Of a DNA stretch of 64,000 bases, positions 24,160 to 33,671 are shown one piece after another (position 1 is the stretch's first letter; the number at the start of each line of letters is the position of its first letter). The stretch covers positions 5,146,001 to 5,210,000 of the forward strand of contig NZ_CP051204.2 in assembly GCF_012516375.2 (NCBI RefSeq), in the 5' to 3' direction. A program made the translations under genes and the position numbers. Origin of the DNA: Chitinophaga oryzae. GTDB lineage: Bacteria; Bacteroidota; Bacteroidia; Chitinophagales; Chitinophagaceae. The notes under the pieces are model-generated. The model saw only the letters and a program-made list of their open reading frames with translations. It had not been told where the DNA came from and did no database searches.

Positions 24160-24651
24160 TCAGTTCTCGTCAGCACTTGGCCCGTAGCTGCCGGGAATCG
24201 GTATGTCCAGAAGGCGCAGGTATACGCCCAGCTGTGCCCTGTGGTGCACAATCTGGCAGTAAGCCATCCGGATCACCTCCGCTTTGGTGCGGGTACTGAT
24301 AACATGGTCTCCGTCCCGTAACGTCCATAGATCATTCAGCTGCTCCGGATCGGCGGCTTCCAGGTGTTTTTTACCGTCTTCCAGGGTAGCGTCGAAATAA
24401 TCCAGCAGCTCCTGCGTGTTCTTCACAGGCGCCGGCTTATAATCCATTGTTGAAAAATCCAGTTCAGGCGTGTTCAGCGTCATGGTAACCCAGCCGGGCA
24501 GCTCCGCCACATGGGTCGCCAACCGCAGCATGGTCATGCTTTTGGGATGCGGCTGCCAGTTGTATTTGTCCTCCGGGATGCGGGACAGCATCTTACGGGA
24601 AGTCACTGCTTCCTCGTTCATCTCTTTCAGTAATGCTTGAATCACAGACAT
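24160..24651 (-). CDS. DinB-like four-helix metalloprotein
   Basis: The start is the ATG at 24651 (163 residues); the longer in-frame reading would cross the upstream gap. The DinB/YfiT helix-bundle pattern is present, with the three expected His ligands: His in ATHVAELPGW near residue 47 and the pair in QIVHHRAQLGVYLRLLDIP near residue 136. These bind a divalent metal. Many such proteins are thiol transferases in bacillithiol-type stress systems, others are unassigned. It is probably in one operon with the hypothetical gene ending 67 bp upstream. Confidence 0.85.
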   Translation of the reverse strand: MSVIQALLKEMNEEAVTSRKMLSRIPEDKYNWQPHPKSMTMLRLATHVAELPGWVTMTLNTPELDFSTMDYKPAPVKNTQELLDYFDATLEDGKKHLEAADPEQLNDLWTLRDGDHVISTRTKAEVIRMAYCQIVHHRAQLGVYLRLLDIPIPGSYGPSADEN

Positions 24652-24718
24652 GGTAGTTACGTTTTGTTTTCTGAAAACAAAGTAAAAACCAGGGTGTGAC
24701 AACCCTATGTCAGCAGCG

Positions 24719-25579
24719 TCAGAAAATATTTTTAAACGCGGTATTAAACCGCTCTCCAAGGGCGATGACACGCTCCACTGCAGCAGGCTTCACCACCAGC
24801 AGGTAATAATCCTCCGGCGAGATGTCCATATGCAGCAGCTGCCAGTCCAGCGGCAGTAACTGCGCCTGTGCCTGCGTAAACAGCGCCGGCCCCTGCAGCG
24901 AGGCGGGCAGGTTAAAATCCTCCCCCGTCAGCTCACTCACACATTCTTCCAGCCCGGCCGCAGCCGGAAACAAAGGGCAACGCACTACGGGCGCCGCTTT
25001 TATCAATACGGAAAGAAACAGGTCCTCCCCTTCTTCGTCTTCCATAAACTCCGGATGGAAAGCCGCGAAAGACGATGGCGCGCTCCACGCCAGGTACAGC
25101 GCATGAGCGATGGTGTCCAGGTCAGCTTCGTCGGCATATACGCCGGGCGTCAGCAACGCAATCAGCTCCCGGAGGTCCGCCAGCTCTTCTTCGGCAGACC
25201 GCTGCCGCAGCAGCGCCGGAATCTCAATGGCCCTGGCTATGGCGATATGCAGCTCGCGCAGCAGCGCAATGAGCGCTATCTCCAGGTGTTCGTTAACACC
25301 CGTCAGCAGCTGCTCCTGGTAAAACACTACCGGCTCCCGCCCGGTAAACACATGAAACACCTCCACCGGATCGGCAGGATAACGCACCTTCAGGGCCGTG
25401 TCAAACTTCAGCTGAACACCTTCGGGCAACGTTGCCAACAACGGGCTACCGTCCACCAGGGAAACCACGATATCTCCCTTCAACCCTCTTACCGACAGAT
25501 GAATATGCCTCCCCGGCTCGCTCTCCAGCGCCCTTACCAGCTTCTCCACGTATCTTGTTTGCAGAATATGCTCGTTCAT
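24719..25579 (-). CDS. Hypothetical protein
   Basis: I do not recognise it. The 286 residues have no signal peptide or membrane helix. The first 110 residues are mixed strand and helix (HIHLSVRGLKGDIVVSLV). A helical middle follows (RQRSAEEELADLRELIALL), then an acidic stretch (EFMEDEEGEDLF) and a C-terminal alpha/beta part. It is divergent from the RNA ligase gene with 87 bp between the starts and lies upstream of the DinB-like gene. Confidence 0.6.
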   Translation of the reverse strand: MNEHILQTRYVEKLVRALESEPGRHIHLSVRGLKGDIVVSLVDGSPLLATLPEGVQLKFDTALKVRYPADPVEVFHVFTGREPVVFYQEQLLTGVNEHLEIALIALLRELHIAIARAIEIPALLRQRSAEEELADLRELIALLTPGVYADEADLDTIAHALYLAWSAPSSFAAFHPEFMEDEEGEDLFLSVLIKAAPVVRCPLFPAAAGLEECVSELTGEDFNLPASLQGPALFTQAQAQLLPLDWQLLHMDISPEDYYLLVVKPAAVERVIALGERFNTAFKNIF

Positions 25580-25616
25580 CCGGCAAATTTAAAGGCATCT
25601 CCATAAAAAAAACATA

Positions 25617-25624
25617 TATCTTTG
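25617..25624 (+). promoter_or_regulatory. Perfect TAnnTTTG element before the RNA ligase gene
   Basis: TATCTTTG lies 42 bp upstream of the ligase ATG, a normal promoter distance. No clear -33 TTTG is at 19-21 bp upstream of it. Confidence 0.45.
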
Positions 25625-25666
25625 CGCGCTTATATATTTTGTTAACCTTAAAACTTTATTTACCCC

Positions 25667-26674
25667 ATGGAACGTAAACTGGCGTCTGTCGTGGTGATAG
25701 ACGACCTTCAGCCCATACCCGGCGCCGACCTGATAGCAGTAGCTACTGTAAAAGGATGGAAACTGGTCGTTAAAAAAGAGGAATTCCGCATCGGCGACCT
25801 CGCGGTCTACTGCGAAATCGATGCTTTCCTGCCGGAAAAACCGGAATTTGAATTCCTGCGTAAAAGCTCCTTCCGGAAAATGGGCGAACAAAACGGCTTT
25901 CGCCTCAAAACTATGAAGCTGCGGGGACAGATCTCACAAGGGCTGCTCCTGCCGGTAACTGTATTAAACGGATACGCCTACACGCTGGGAGAAGATGTGT
26001 CCGCCAGGCTGGGCATCGTAAAATACGAACCGCCCGTTCCCGCCTCCCTGGCGGGTATGGCGAAAGGCAGCTTCCCCTCCTTCATCCCGAAAACAGATGA
26101 AGAACGGATCCAGAACCTCAGCGCGGAATACGACGCGTACAAAAAAGAATCCTTCTACGTCACGGAAAAGCTGGACGGCTCCTCTGCCACCTTCTACTAC
26201 CGCGATGGTGATTTTGGCGTATGCTCCCGTAACCTCGACCTGCTGGAAACAGGGAACAACACCTTCTGGAAAATTGCCCGCCAGCTGGAACTGCCGGCCA
26301 AAATGGCCAGCCTTGGTAAAAACATGGCACTGCAGGGAGAGCTGATCGGAGAAGGAATACAAGGCAATCCGTACGGCATCAAAGGTCAAACGGTCCGTTT
26401 TTTCAATGCTTTTGATATCGATGCTTACGCTTACCTTACCCTGCCCGCTTTACGGGAGATGACCGGGCAACTGGGACTGGAGCTCGTGCCCGTACTCGAC
26501 ACGGCCTTCACCCTGCCGGACACGGTAGACCAACTTCTGCTGGCCGCCGAAGGCGCCTCTGCGCTCAGTCCGGCCGGCAAGCATGTTGAAAGGGAAGGAC
26601 TGGTGGTCCGCTCCGCGGATAAACGTATATCCTTTAAAGTGATATCCAATAAATTTCTGCTCAATGAAAAATAG
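25667..26674 (+). CDS. ATP-dependent RNA ligase, Rnl5 / DRB0094 type
   Basis: It seals 3'-OH/5'-phosphate ends of RNA, probably in nicked duplexes, by the covalent nucleotidyltransferase route. The 335 residues have an N-terminal OB-like domain (1-130; VKGWKLVVKKEEFRIGDLAV) as in Deinococcus DraRnl. The catalytic domain follows: motif I Lys168 in TEKLDG, motif III GVCSRN, motif IV LQGELIGEG, motif IIIa RFFNAFDI, and motif V ISFKVISNKF at the very end. All motifs are intact. It stands alone with its own promoter candidate, with no RNA kinase, toxin or Hen1-like partner adjacent. Convergent with the TonB receptor gene. Confidence 0.92.
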   Translation: MERKLASVVVIDDLQPIPGADLIAVATVKGWKLVVKKEEFRIGDLAVYCEIDAFLPEKPEFEFLRKSSFRKMGEQNGFRLKTMKLRGQISQGLLLPVTVLNGYAYTLGEDVSARLGIVKYEPPVPASLAGMAKGSFPSFIPKTDEERIQNLSAEYDAYKKESFYVTEKLDGSSATFYYRDGDFGVCSRNLDLLETGNNTFWKIARQLELPAKMASLGKNMALQGELIGEGIQGNPYGIKGQTVRFFNAFDIDAYAYLTLPALREMTGQLGLELVPVLDTAFTLPDTVDQLLLAAEGASALSPAGKHVEREGLVVRSADKRISFKVISNKFLLNEK

Positions 26675-26692
26675 CCTGTGGCGCTGTACGGA

Positions 26693-28735
26693 TTACAGCG
26701 CCACATTAATACCGCCAAAGTAAGTACGGCCGGGCGCCGGGTTGTAATACCGCTCTCCTGCGGCGTTCAGGTCATTACCCAGGCTATAGGACTGGTTCAG
26801 CAAATTATCTGCCCCCGCCTGTATACTGATTTTACACTTTCCGGGGACGGGCAACTGCCACGCTGCCTTGCACTGCATCAGATGATAACCACGCGCATAG
26901 GCGCTGTTGGCGTCGTTCAACGGAATACTACTGGTGTAGTTATGCGCTACATACACGTATACCGACTTCGGTAAATATACAGTCACCCCGGACACCACCA
27001 CGGTGCGCGGCACGCCGGTCACCCGGTTGCCGGAGAAATCCTTACCGCTGCTGACATACTCCCTGAAATAAAAATCGCTCCACGTATAACTGCCGCGCAG
27101 CTCCAGTCCGCGGATAAACCCGCGCGAACGCGGCGCCAGCAGCTGCAGCATTCCTTCCGCCTCTATGCCCGTCTGGTTCACGCCGCCGGCATTGACGAAA
27201 AATTCTGCGCCGTTGTCGCGCAGCTTGCGTACAATGGCGTCTTTCATGCGGTAATGAAAACCCGTCAGGTCGAGGGAATAACGGCGCGACAACGGCAGCA
27301 GCCGCAGTCCCGCTTCATAGTTCCAGCCCGTTTCCGGACGCAGCGCGGTATTGATAACATTATCGGATGCCCTTACTTCCGCTGTAGCCGGAGGAGAATA
27401 ACCACGGCTGACGGTCACCCTGCCGGTCAGCTGCCCGCTGATCAGATAAGATAACGACAGGCGCGGCATCAGCTGCGGCGTAAAGGCCACTTTCGTGTGG
27501 CCGTCACGGTTATAGGTGTAATGGTAGTGGTTCATACTGGCGGCAGCCTCCAATGTCCAGCGTTGCAGCTGTGCATGAAAACGGCTGAAATAAAAATATT
27601 GTCCGGCCGTCAGTTTATCCGCAGCCTGTATGGCGCCGCGGACGCCGAGGTTGTTGCCGTAATTGATGATATCGGACACCGTCCGTTGCCATTCAATACC
27701 TGCCTGCCACCGCCACTGAAACAGCGGGGCCGCAGGCTTATTGACCCATGAGAGGTAGGTCCGGAAGCCGGCCGTATTTTCATCGCGCGCTTCGTAGTTG
27801 GTGATAAAAGGGTTCTCGAAATGCGTGTTGGCGCCAAACACGGCGATTACGTGCTGCCAGCGGGGACTGAACTGTGCTTCATGCACCAGTCCGCCTTGCA
27901 CGGTACGGTTATAAATGCCTGCTTTTTGCGCGATGGCTCCGGGCAGGGCGGGCGTGGCCGGGCGTGCGGCGCGCGGGTCTTTGTCCAGCTGCGCGAGCGT
28001 CAGTCCGCCGGGCGTACGGTATCCCAGGTCGGAATAGAAGCCAAGCATCTTCAGCACATACCCCGGTTTGTATTCCCAGCGCTGCCCGAGCTGTGTGTAC
28101 GAGCGCCGCATGGCCGTATTCTGCCGGTAGCCGTCGGCCTGCTGATAGCCCTGAAACAGCTGGAAGCCGTAGTTGCCCAGCTGTTGCCGGTAACCGGCCG
28201 TCGCATGAAAGAGACCATAGCTGCCTCCCTGCACAGCGGCTTCCAGGCGGGTACTGTCGCCTGCAGGCGGCAATACATCGAGGCGCACCACGCCGCCGGA
28301 GTTAGCGCCAAACAGGCTACCGTCGGGGCCTTTCAGCACTTCGGCGCCGCTCAGCACCAGAGGGTCCGGCAGATTGAGGTAGGTGTTACCTCCCGCGTCG
28401 GTGAGGGGTATTTCGTCCATGTATATTTTTACATTGCGGATACCGAAGGGCGAACGCAGCAGGCTGCCGCGGATAGACAGCCGGTAGCTGCCGGGCGACC
28501 GCTCTTCCATCCGCACGCCGGCGATGCCGTTGAAGGCAGGCAGCATAGAAGCTCCCTGTTGCAGCGCCAGCTGCTGCGGAGACAGCACGCTAACGGCGGT
28601 GGGTATACGCAATAACGGTTCTTTCGACAAATAGGATTTTACCACTACCTCCGGCAGGCGATGCAGGGTGTCCTGCTGAGCCGCCAGCGGCAGCGCAGAC
28701 AGCAGGGACAGTGTGGTCAGCAAAGGAAATTTCAT
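26693..28735 (-). CDS. TonB-dependent outer-membrane receptor (siderophore or metal type)
   Basis: The 680-residue protein has a signal peptide (to PLAAQ, about 20), a TonB-box region (LPEVVVKSY), a plug domain (VSVLSPQQLALQQGASML; VLKGPDGSLFGANSGGVV) and a 22-strand-type barrel with a C-terminal aromatic-to-Leu end. It lacks the SusC N-terminal domain and any SusD partner, so it resembles FecA/FhuA-type receptors for iron complexes or vitamins rather than glycan importers. It starts 16 bp after the DACNV-type gene on the same strand, so the two form an operon. Ligand unknown. Confidence 0.87.
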   Translation of the reverse strand: MKFPLLTTLSLLSALPLAAQQDTLHRLPEVVVKSYLSKEPLLRIPTAVSVLSPQQLALQQGASMLPAFNGIAGVRMEERSPGSYRLSIRGSLLRSPFGIRNVKIYMDEIPLTDAGGNTYLNLPDPLVLSGAEVLKGPDGSLFGANSGGVVRLDVLPPAGDSTRLEAAVQGGSYGLFHATAGYRQQLGNYGFQLFQGYQQADGYRQNTAMRRSYTQLGQRWEYKPGYVLKMLGFYSDLGYRTPGGLTLAQLDKDPRAARPATPALPGAIAQKAGIYNRTVQGGLVHEAQFSPRWQHVIAVFGANTHFENPFITNYEARDENTAGFRTYLSWVNKPAAPLFQWRWQAGIEWQRTVSDIINYGNNLGVRGAIQAADKLTAGQYFYFSRFHAQLQRWTLEAAASMNHYHYTYNRDGHTKVAFTPQLMPRLSLSYLISGQLTGRVTVSRGYSPPATAEVRASDNVINTALRPETGWNYEAGLRLLPLSRRYSLDLTGFHYRMKDAIVRKLRDNGAEFFVNAGGVNQTGIEAEGMLQLLAPRSRGFIRGLELRGSYTWSDFYFREYVSSGKDFSGNRVTGVPRTVVVSGVTVYLPKSVYVYVAHNYTSSIPLNDANSAYARGYHLMQCKAAWQLPVPGKCKISIQAGADNLLNQSYSLGNDLNAAGERYYNPAPGRTYFGGINVAL

Positions 28736-28751
28736 CTGGTTGATTTATCTG

Positions 28752-29900
28752 TTAGAGCAACAGGATATCTATTCTGTGGGCCTGTACCATTTGCTTGGTC
28801 ACCGACCAGGAAAAAATAGTGAAATAGCCGTCCTGCGAGGCCACCAGCGCAATAGCGTCCGGCTGGTCATGCACAAACTGGGCGGCCGACAGGTGCCGGG
28901 TGCCGCCAATGGAAGACGGATGCACATAAGAAGGGCTGCCGCCCATTACCGGTTCCATCATCAGCACTTTCTCCACCGGGGAGGAATAAGCGGCCCGGGT
29001 GATCTTGGCCCCGAAAGCCAGCAGCTCGTGATGCTGATTGATAATGGTAGCGCCGTCTACAGCGGTGAGGCCGCTGATATTTTCCACTTCGCGGCGCAGG
29101 GCGTTCTGCCAGAAGATCTCACTGACAGTAGAACTTTCCTGGCGGATCAGGTCTGCCACGCCTGCAAAAGCCGGCGATATCGGGTATTGCAGGGGCTGCA
29201 CGATCGACTCCTTCCACGAAGCGTTCTTGTCCGGCACTACCAGCAGAATGCCGCCGCGTTTGTGCGCCCGCATGGACACCGCGATCTGTATGAGTACGTT
29301 TTCAGGATTATTCCAGAGAGAGGAAGACTCCACACCGAGGAGAGACTTCAGCAATGCAGGGCTGCAGGTGGTGCTGCCGGAATTTTCGTCCACCACTTTT
29401 ATCTGGTCGCCTTTAAGCATGGCCACGTTGGTGAACTTGCCCAGCCCCATGATACGGCGGTGCTTCACGACCAGCAGTCCCGGTTCGGACACATCCAGCA
29501 CAAAACAGAAATTGGGCAGTTTAATGGTAGTGCCCCAGATACACAGTTCATCGCCATTAAACCATACGCCAACATGAATGCCGGCCCTTTCCACGCCCGG
29601 CGCCAGCTTGGTGAGCACCTGCGGCGTGAGTGGCAGCGGCTGTTCAAACAGCAGCGGCTTGCCCGCCTGTTCGGGGCTGACGAACGCCAGCGACATGCGG
29701 GTGGCGTTGCCCTCTTCCCGGCGCAGGCTGGCCCAGAAAGCCACATCGATGATCTTCTCCACCACCCGCGCCGACGGGGCCGACGCCAGATTGTCTACCC
29801 CTTCCGCCTGCGCGGTTTCCAGGTGTTTAATAAAATGCGCTTCTATAATGTCGGCTACTGCTGATGCTGCCTGATATGTTGATTCTGTTGTCAGTGCCAT
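28752..29900 (-). CDS. DACNV-type protein with a diadenylate-cyclase-like C-terminal domain
   Basis: Two domains are seen in the 382 residues. Residues 1-200 resemble the sensor region called DACNV. Residues 200-375 show the DisA_N/DAC pattern that makes c-di-AMP from two ATP: the DGA motif (AVDGATI, 282-284) and the motif that is RHR in active cyclases (IGGTRHLSAAQF, 332-343), followed by AIALVASQDGYFTIFSW. The second Arg of RHR is Leu337 here, so activity or nucleotide choice may be changed. It is cytosolic. It is transcribed ahead of a TonB receptor. The fold call is from motifs; the c-di-AMP role is inference. Confidence 0.78.
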   Translation of the reverse strand: MALTTESTYQAASAVADIIEAHFIKHLETAQAEGVDNLASAPSARVVEKIIDVAFWASLRREEGNATRMSLAFVSPEQAGKPLLFEQPLPLTPQVLTKLAPGVERAGIHVGVWFNGDELCIWGTTIKLPNFCFVLDVSEPGLLVVKHRRIMGLGKFTNVAMLKGDQIKVVDENSGSTTCSPALLKSLLGVESSSLWNNPENVLIQIAVSMRAHKRGGILLVVPDKNASWKESIVQPLQYPISPAFAGVADLIRQESSTVSEIFWQNALRREVENISGLTAVDGATIINQHHELLAFGAKITRAAYSSPVEKVLMMEPVMGGSPSYVHPSSIGGTRHLSAAQFVHDQPDAIALVASQDGYFTIFSWSVTKQMVQAHRIDILLL

Positions 29901-29944
29901 GCCCGTTTCTCTTGTTTTCAGGCATAAATATACGCAAAGCCGCT

Positions 29945-32323
29945 CTATTCAGAGCGGAGGCTCCTGACCGGGTTGGCCATGGCCGCTTTGATGGCCTGGA
30001 AACTGATGGTCAGCAGCGTTACTATCAGCGCCAGTAAGGTGGCATAAAGGAATACGGCAGGGCCTAATGTAATACGGTAATCGTACTGCCCCAACCAGCG
30101 CTGGAGTGAATATAAAGCGATGGGAGAAGCTATGAGGCAGCTTAACAGTACGAGCATAATGAAATCTTTGGACAGCAGGAACCAAATCTGCGCAATTGAT
30201 GCCCCCAACACTTTACGGACCCCAATTTCCTTGGTACGTTGTTCCGCCATGTAAGCGGCCAGTCCCAACAAACCAAGGCAGGATATCAGGATTGCCAGTA
30301 TGGCGAAAATACCTGATAACCTTCCGGTAAGCATCTCCTGGTGAAATTTATTATTGTAGGCCTCGTCCACAAATTCATATACATACGGAAAGGCCGGGTT
30401 ATGCCTGTTGAAGATAGCTCCAAGCTGCTCTACAGCCCTGTGAGATGCTACGCCCGGCGCCAGTTGGTATAATAAATACATTTCATTGCCATAAGACTTT
30501 AAAAACAAAGTCGGGTCAGCCTGACGGAAAGGATTCACCATCAGGGCATCCTTCACTACCCCTACTATCCGGTACCATTTATCGTTCCATTTAATCTGGC
30601 TGTTCAATGGATCTTTCAGACGTAGCCGCTTTACGGCCGCTTCGTTTAGCATGACATTCAGCGTATCTGACAGCCCTGCCCTGAAATCACGGCCTCCCTG
30701 CAGTTTCATTCCCATAGTATTAACATAATCATCGCCGGTCAGTACCATTCCCATTTCCACCGTTTCCCCCGGTAATTTACCCGGAAAATCCTGAAGATCG
30801 GTGTGCCAGTTGATATCCGCCGGCGGACAGGAGGCCATACTTACATGATTCACCAATCCGCTTTGCAACAGGTCCTGCTTTAAGGCGTCTTTGGTTTTCA
30901 GCATGTCTTCCGTAAGCAGGGAAGACATCAAACGGGATGTTTCAAAACCGGCAGGCCGGTTTTTAGCGTATTGCATCTGGCGGTAGATGACCAGCGTACT
31001 GATCACTAATACCACCGAACAGGTAAATTGTACAACTACCAATGTTTTGCGGGACCAGGTGGCAGATGTACCAATTTTCACGGTGCCCTTCAACGTTTTA
31101 ACCGGATTAAAGGACGACAGGTAAAATGCCGGTTTCAGCCCGGCCGTAATACCCGTCAACGCCACGCCAACGATGGTGATTCCCCAGAAGCGGATATCTC
31201 CCAAAGGGATATGCACCGCAGCACCGGTCATCCGGTTAAAATATGGTAATGCCAGCGCCACAATCAGGAAGCTGCACAACAACGCAATGAAAGTCAGCGT
31301 CAGGGACTCCGCCAAAAACTGAAACACGAGGTTACGGCGACGGGAGCCAACCGCCTTGCGGATACCCACCTCTCTCGCCCGCTTCTCTGAACGCGCCGTA
31401 GTAAGGTTTACAAAGTTGATACAGGCGATCAGCAATACCAAAATGCCGACACTGCTGAAGATACGGATGTAGTTGATAAAACCACCGGCCTCTTTTCCAT
31501 TCCTGTATTCACCAAACAAATGCCAGCGGTCCATGGCTTGCAAAATCACAATCGATTTCTCTGCGTTGACATTGCCTTTCTCCCGTTTTTCAACAAAAGC
31601 AATTTTAGCCGCTACCTGAGCAACGTTAGCGTCAGGTCTCAGTTTCGCAAAAATCTGGAACGCATTTCCATCAAACCCGCCGGACTTACGATTATTGATC
31701 ACAAAATCATTGGTCTTATCCAGAAAACTGAAAGGATACAGGTATTTAAACCGAAAAGTGGACGTCGTTGGTAAATCTTCCAGAATCCCCGTTACAGCCA
31801 GGTCGTGCTGATTGTCTAGCCGCACCATTTTACCCAGCGGGTTCTCATTGCCGAACAGTGCCTTTGCAGCCGTCTCCGTGAGTACGATGGAGAAAGGATC
31901 TTTAAATACAGAGGCGGCATCTCCCTGTAATAAACGGAACTGGAAAGCTTTCAGAAAATCATCCTGCACACCGCCGCCGTTCATCACCACTTTACGCTCC
32001 CCCACTTTCAATGCATGACTGCCTAACCAGTCGGTTTCACATACATACTCCATCTCGGGAATCTCATTACGCAATACATCAGCGAGTTTCAGAGACACCG
32101 TTGTAAAAGTGAGCGTATCACCGTTACTGTCAAAGTTGCGCTGTACCCTGTACAAACGGTCATGATCCGGCATAAACCGGTCATACGAATATTCATGTAC
32201 TACCCACAACGCTATCACCATCGCCACGGCAATACCGGCCGCCAGCCCGAAAATATTAATGGCGCTATAGCCCTTGTTATTGAGGAGGTTGCGCCAGGCA
32301 ACCAGGAAGTAGTTCTTGATCAT
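29945..32323 (-). CDS. ABC transporter permease of the MacB/FtsX type
   Basis: The 792-residue protein has an N-terminal membrane helix (INIFGLAAGIAVAMVIALWVV), a periplasmic MacB core domain, and a first FtsX block (RSEKRAREVGIRKAVGSRRR). A second periplasmic domain and a second FtsX block with TKEIGVRKVLGAS follow, then four or so closing helices. This duplicated layout is common in Bacteroidota and usually works with a separate ATPase, not encoded nearby. Such proteins use ATP in the cytoplasm to move periplasmic substrates or lipoproteins. It resembles the permease at 54.5 kb in this window. No ligand can be named. Confidence 0.88.
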   Translation of the reverse strand: MIKNYFLVAWRNLLNNKGYSAINIFGLAAGIAVAMVIALWVVHEYSYDRFMPDHDRLYRVQRNFDSNGDTLTFTTVSLKLADVLRNEIPEMEYVCETDWLGSHALKVGERKVVMNGGGVQDDFLKAFQFRLLQGDAASVFKDPFSIVLTETAAKALFGNENPLGKMVRLDNQHDLAVTGILEDLPTTSTFRFKYLYPFSFLDKTNDFVINNRKSGGFDGNAFQIFAKLRPDANVAQVAAKIAFVEKREKGNVNAEKSIVILQAMDRWHLFGEYRNGKEAGGFINYIRIFSSVGILVLLIACINFVNLTTARSEKRAREVGIRKAVGSRRRNLVFQFLAESLTLTFIALLCSFLIVALALPYFNRMTGAAVHIPLGDIRFWGITIVGVALTGITAGLKPAFYLSSFNPVKTLKGTVKIGTSATWSRKTLVVVQFTCSVVLVISTLVIYRQMQYAKNRPAGFETSRLMSSLLTEDMLKTKDALKQDLLQSGLVNHVSMASCPPADINWHTDLQDFPGKLPGETVEMGMVLTGDDYVNTMGMKLQGGRDFRAGLSDTLNVMLNEAAVKRLRLKDPLNSQIKWNDKWYRIVGVVKDALMVNPFRQADPTLFLKSYGNEMYLLYQLAPGVASHRAVEQLGAIFNRHNPAFPYVYEFVDEAYNNKFHQEMLTGRLSGIFAILAILISCLGLLGLAAYMAEQRTKEIGVRKVLGASIAQIWFLLSKDFIMLVLLSCLIASPIALYSLQRWLGQYDYRITLGPAVFLYATLLALIVTLLTISFQAIKAAMANPVRSLRSE

Positions 32324-32533
32324 GCCGGTGACAATCTAAGAAAAATGCCAAACTGAAGAGGATTTTAAACCAACCTTTTTTACATTTAAATAAATAAAAT
32401 GTGTCCGGTTTTGATACACTGGCTGTTCGCTTCCGTGGCAGCCCTCCGGTTCGCCAATCGGCGCCCCGGGCTTGCTTTCCCGGGAAACAGGTAAAACATC
32501 ATACTCGTTTTCCATGAGCTGTAAAAAAGCAAA

Positions 32534-32558
32534 GAGGCCGGCCTTTCAGGCCAGCCTC
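32534..32558 (-). terminator. Rho-independent terminator of the asparagine module
   Basis: On the minus strand an 11-bp stem (GAGGCTGGCCT / AGGCCGGCCTC, one G-U) with loop GAA is followed by TTTGCTTTTTT. It starts about 35 bp after the asparaginase stop. Confidence 0.88.
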
Positions 32559-32592
32559 CTATTATCGGGGTCTCTCTTCTTTGGGGGATGTA

Positions 32593-33642
32593 TCAATACG
32601 TAAAGAAATAATCCTGAAGCGTTTTCTTGTCTTTGGTCTGCGTAAGCCCCAGCATCAGCAGGATGCGGGCTTTCTGCGAACTCAGGTCGTCGGCCACAAA
32701 AGTGCCCAGCTTAGCGTCGTCGGTTTCATCAAACAACGTTACGCGACCGGACACCACCCTTGAACCGCGGCAAACGGTCACGCCTTTGGCGATAGCACGC
32801 GTCACCGCTTCCACATTGGCTTTATTCAGGTTACCGTTGCCCAGGCCGGAAACAACGATACCATCCACGCCGGAAGCCACATAGGCATCGATAGCGGTGG
32901 AAGGCGCATCGGCATACAGTTCGGCCACCGCCACGTTGGGCAGCTTGTCCAGGCCAGTGATATCAAAGGGCGTGTTCTTATTAGCCTTACGGAGATCGTG
33001 CATATAATACACCACCTTGCCGTCGTACACTTGTCCTAACGGACCGCTGTTAGGTGATTTAAACGCGTCCACATGGGTGGTGCTGATCTTTTCCACGCCA
33101 CGGCCGTCGAAGATATTTTCGCTGAACACTACCATCACGCCGCGTCCTTTGGAATTAGGGCTGGCAGCTACGGTGACGGCGTCGTAGAGGTTCTTGGGAC
33201 CGTCTGCGCTGATGGCCGTCGCCGGGCGCATAGAGCCGGTGAGCACTACCGGCAGGTCGTAACGGCAGGTAAGACTAAGGAAATACGCCGTCTCCTCCTG
33301 TGTATCGGTACCATGCGTGATCACGATACCATCGGCCTCATTATTTTTGAAGATCTCGTTGATCCGTTTGTTGAGCTTGATCCAGATATCTACCGTCATG
33401 TCCTGGCTGCCCACGTTGGAAATCTGTTCCCCTGAAATTTCCGCAACCTTTTCAATACCCGGTACTGCACTAATCAGGTCCCGGATAGGCAGTGAACCGG
33501 CCTTATAGGCAGCGCGGTCTGCGGACGCGCCTTTACCGGCGATGGTACCGCCGGTGGCCAATATCTTCACACGGGGAAGCTGCTGCGCGTATACCGCAAA
33601 ACAAATCATCAGCGAACAGATAACACATAACAGTTTTTTCAT
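32593..33642 (-). CDS. ansB: Type II L-asparaginase, secreted
   Basis: It hydrolyses L-asparagine to aspartate and ammonia in the periplasm. The 349 residues start with a signal peptide (to AVYAQ, about 20). The catalytic threonines are seen: Thr33 in ATGGTIAG and Thr112 with Asp113 in THGTDTQEETA. The substrate loop VVLTGSMRPA and the C-terminal dimer contact blocks are present. It is intact and of usual length. It is the last gene of an aspT-aspD-ansB run on the minus strand, which gives its product a route into the cell and a use. Confidence 0.94.
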   Translation of the reverse strand: MKKLLCVICSLMICFAVYAQQLPRVKILATGGTIAGKGASADRAAYKAGSLPIRDLISAVPGIEKVAEISGEQISNVGSQDMTVDIWIKLNKRINEIFKNNEADGIVITHGTDTQEETAYFLSLTCRYDLPVVLTGSMRPATAISADGPKNLYDAVTVAASPNSKGRGVMVVFSENIFDGRGVEKISTTHVDAFKSPNSGPLGQVYDGKVVYYMHDLRKANKNTPFDITGLDKLPNVAVAELYADAPSTAIDAYVASGVDGIVVSGLGNGNLNKANVEAVTRAIAKGVTVCRGSRVVSGRVTLFDETDDAKLGTFVADDLSSQKARILLMLGLTQTKDKKTLQDYFFTY

Positions 33643-33671
33643 ACAACCGCTTTTTAATGTTGGGGGAAAGA

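Noticed and set aside
32336..32515. A 59-codon minus-strand ORF (MENEYDVLPVSRESKPG start) between the asparaginase terminator and the permease gene
   Set aside because: It lies just after a terminator without a promoter signal, part of it overlaps the permease leader, and it shows no recognisable motif. I treat it as chance.
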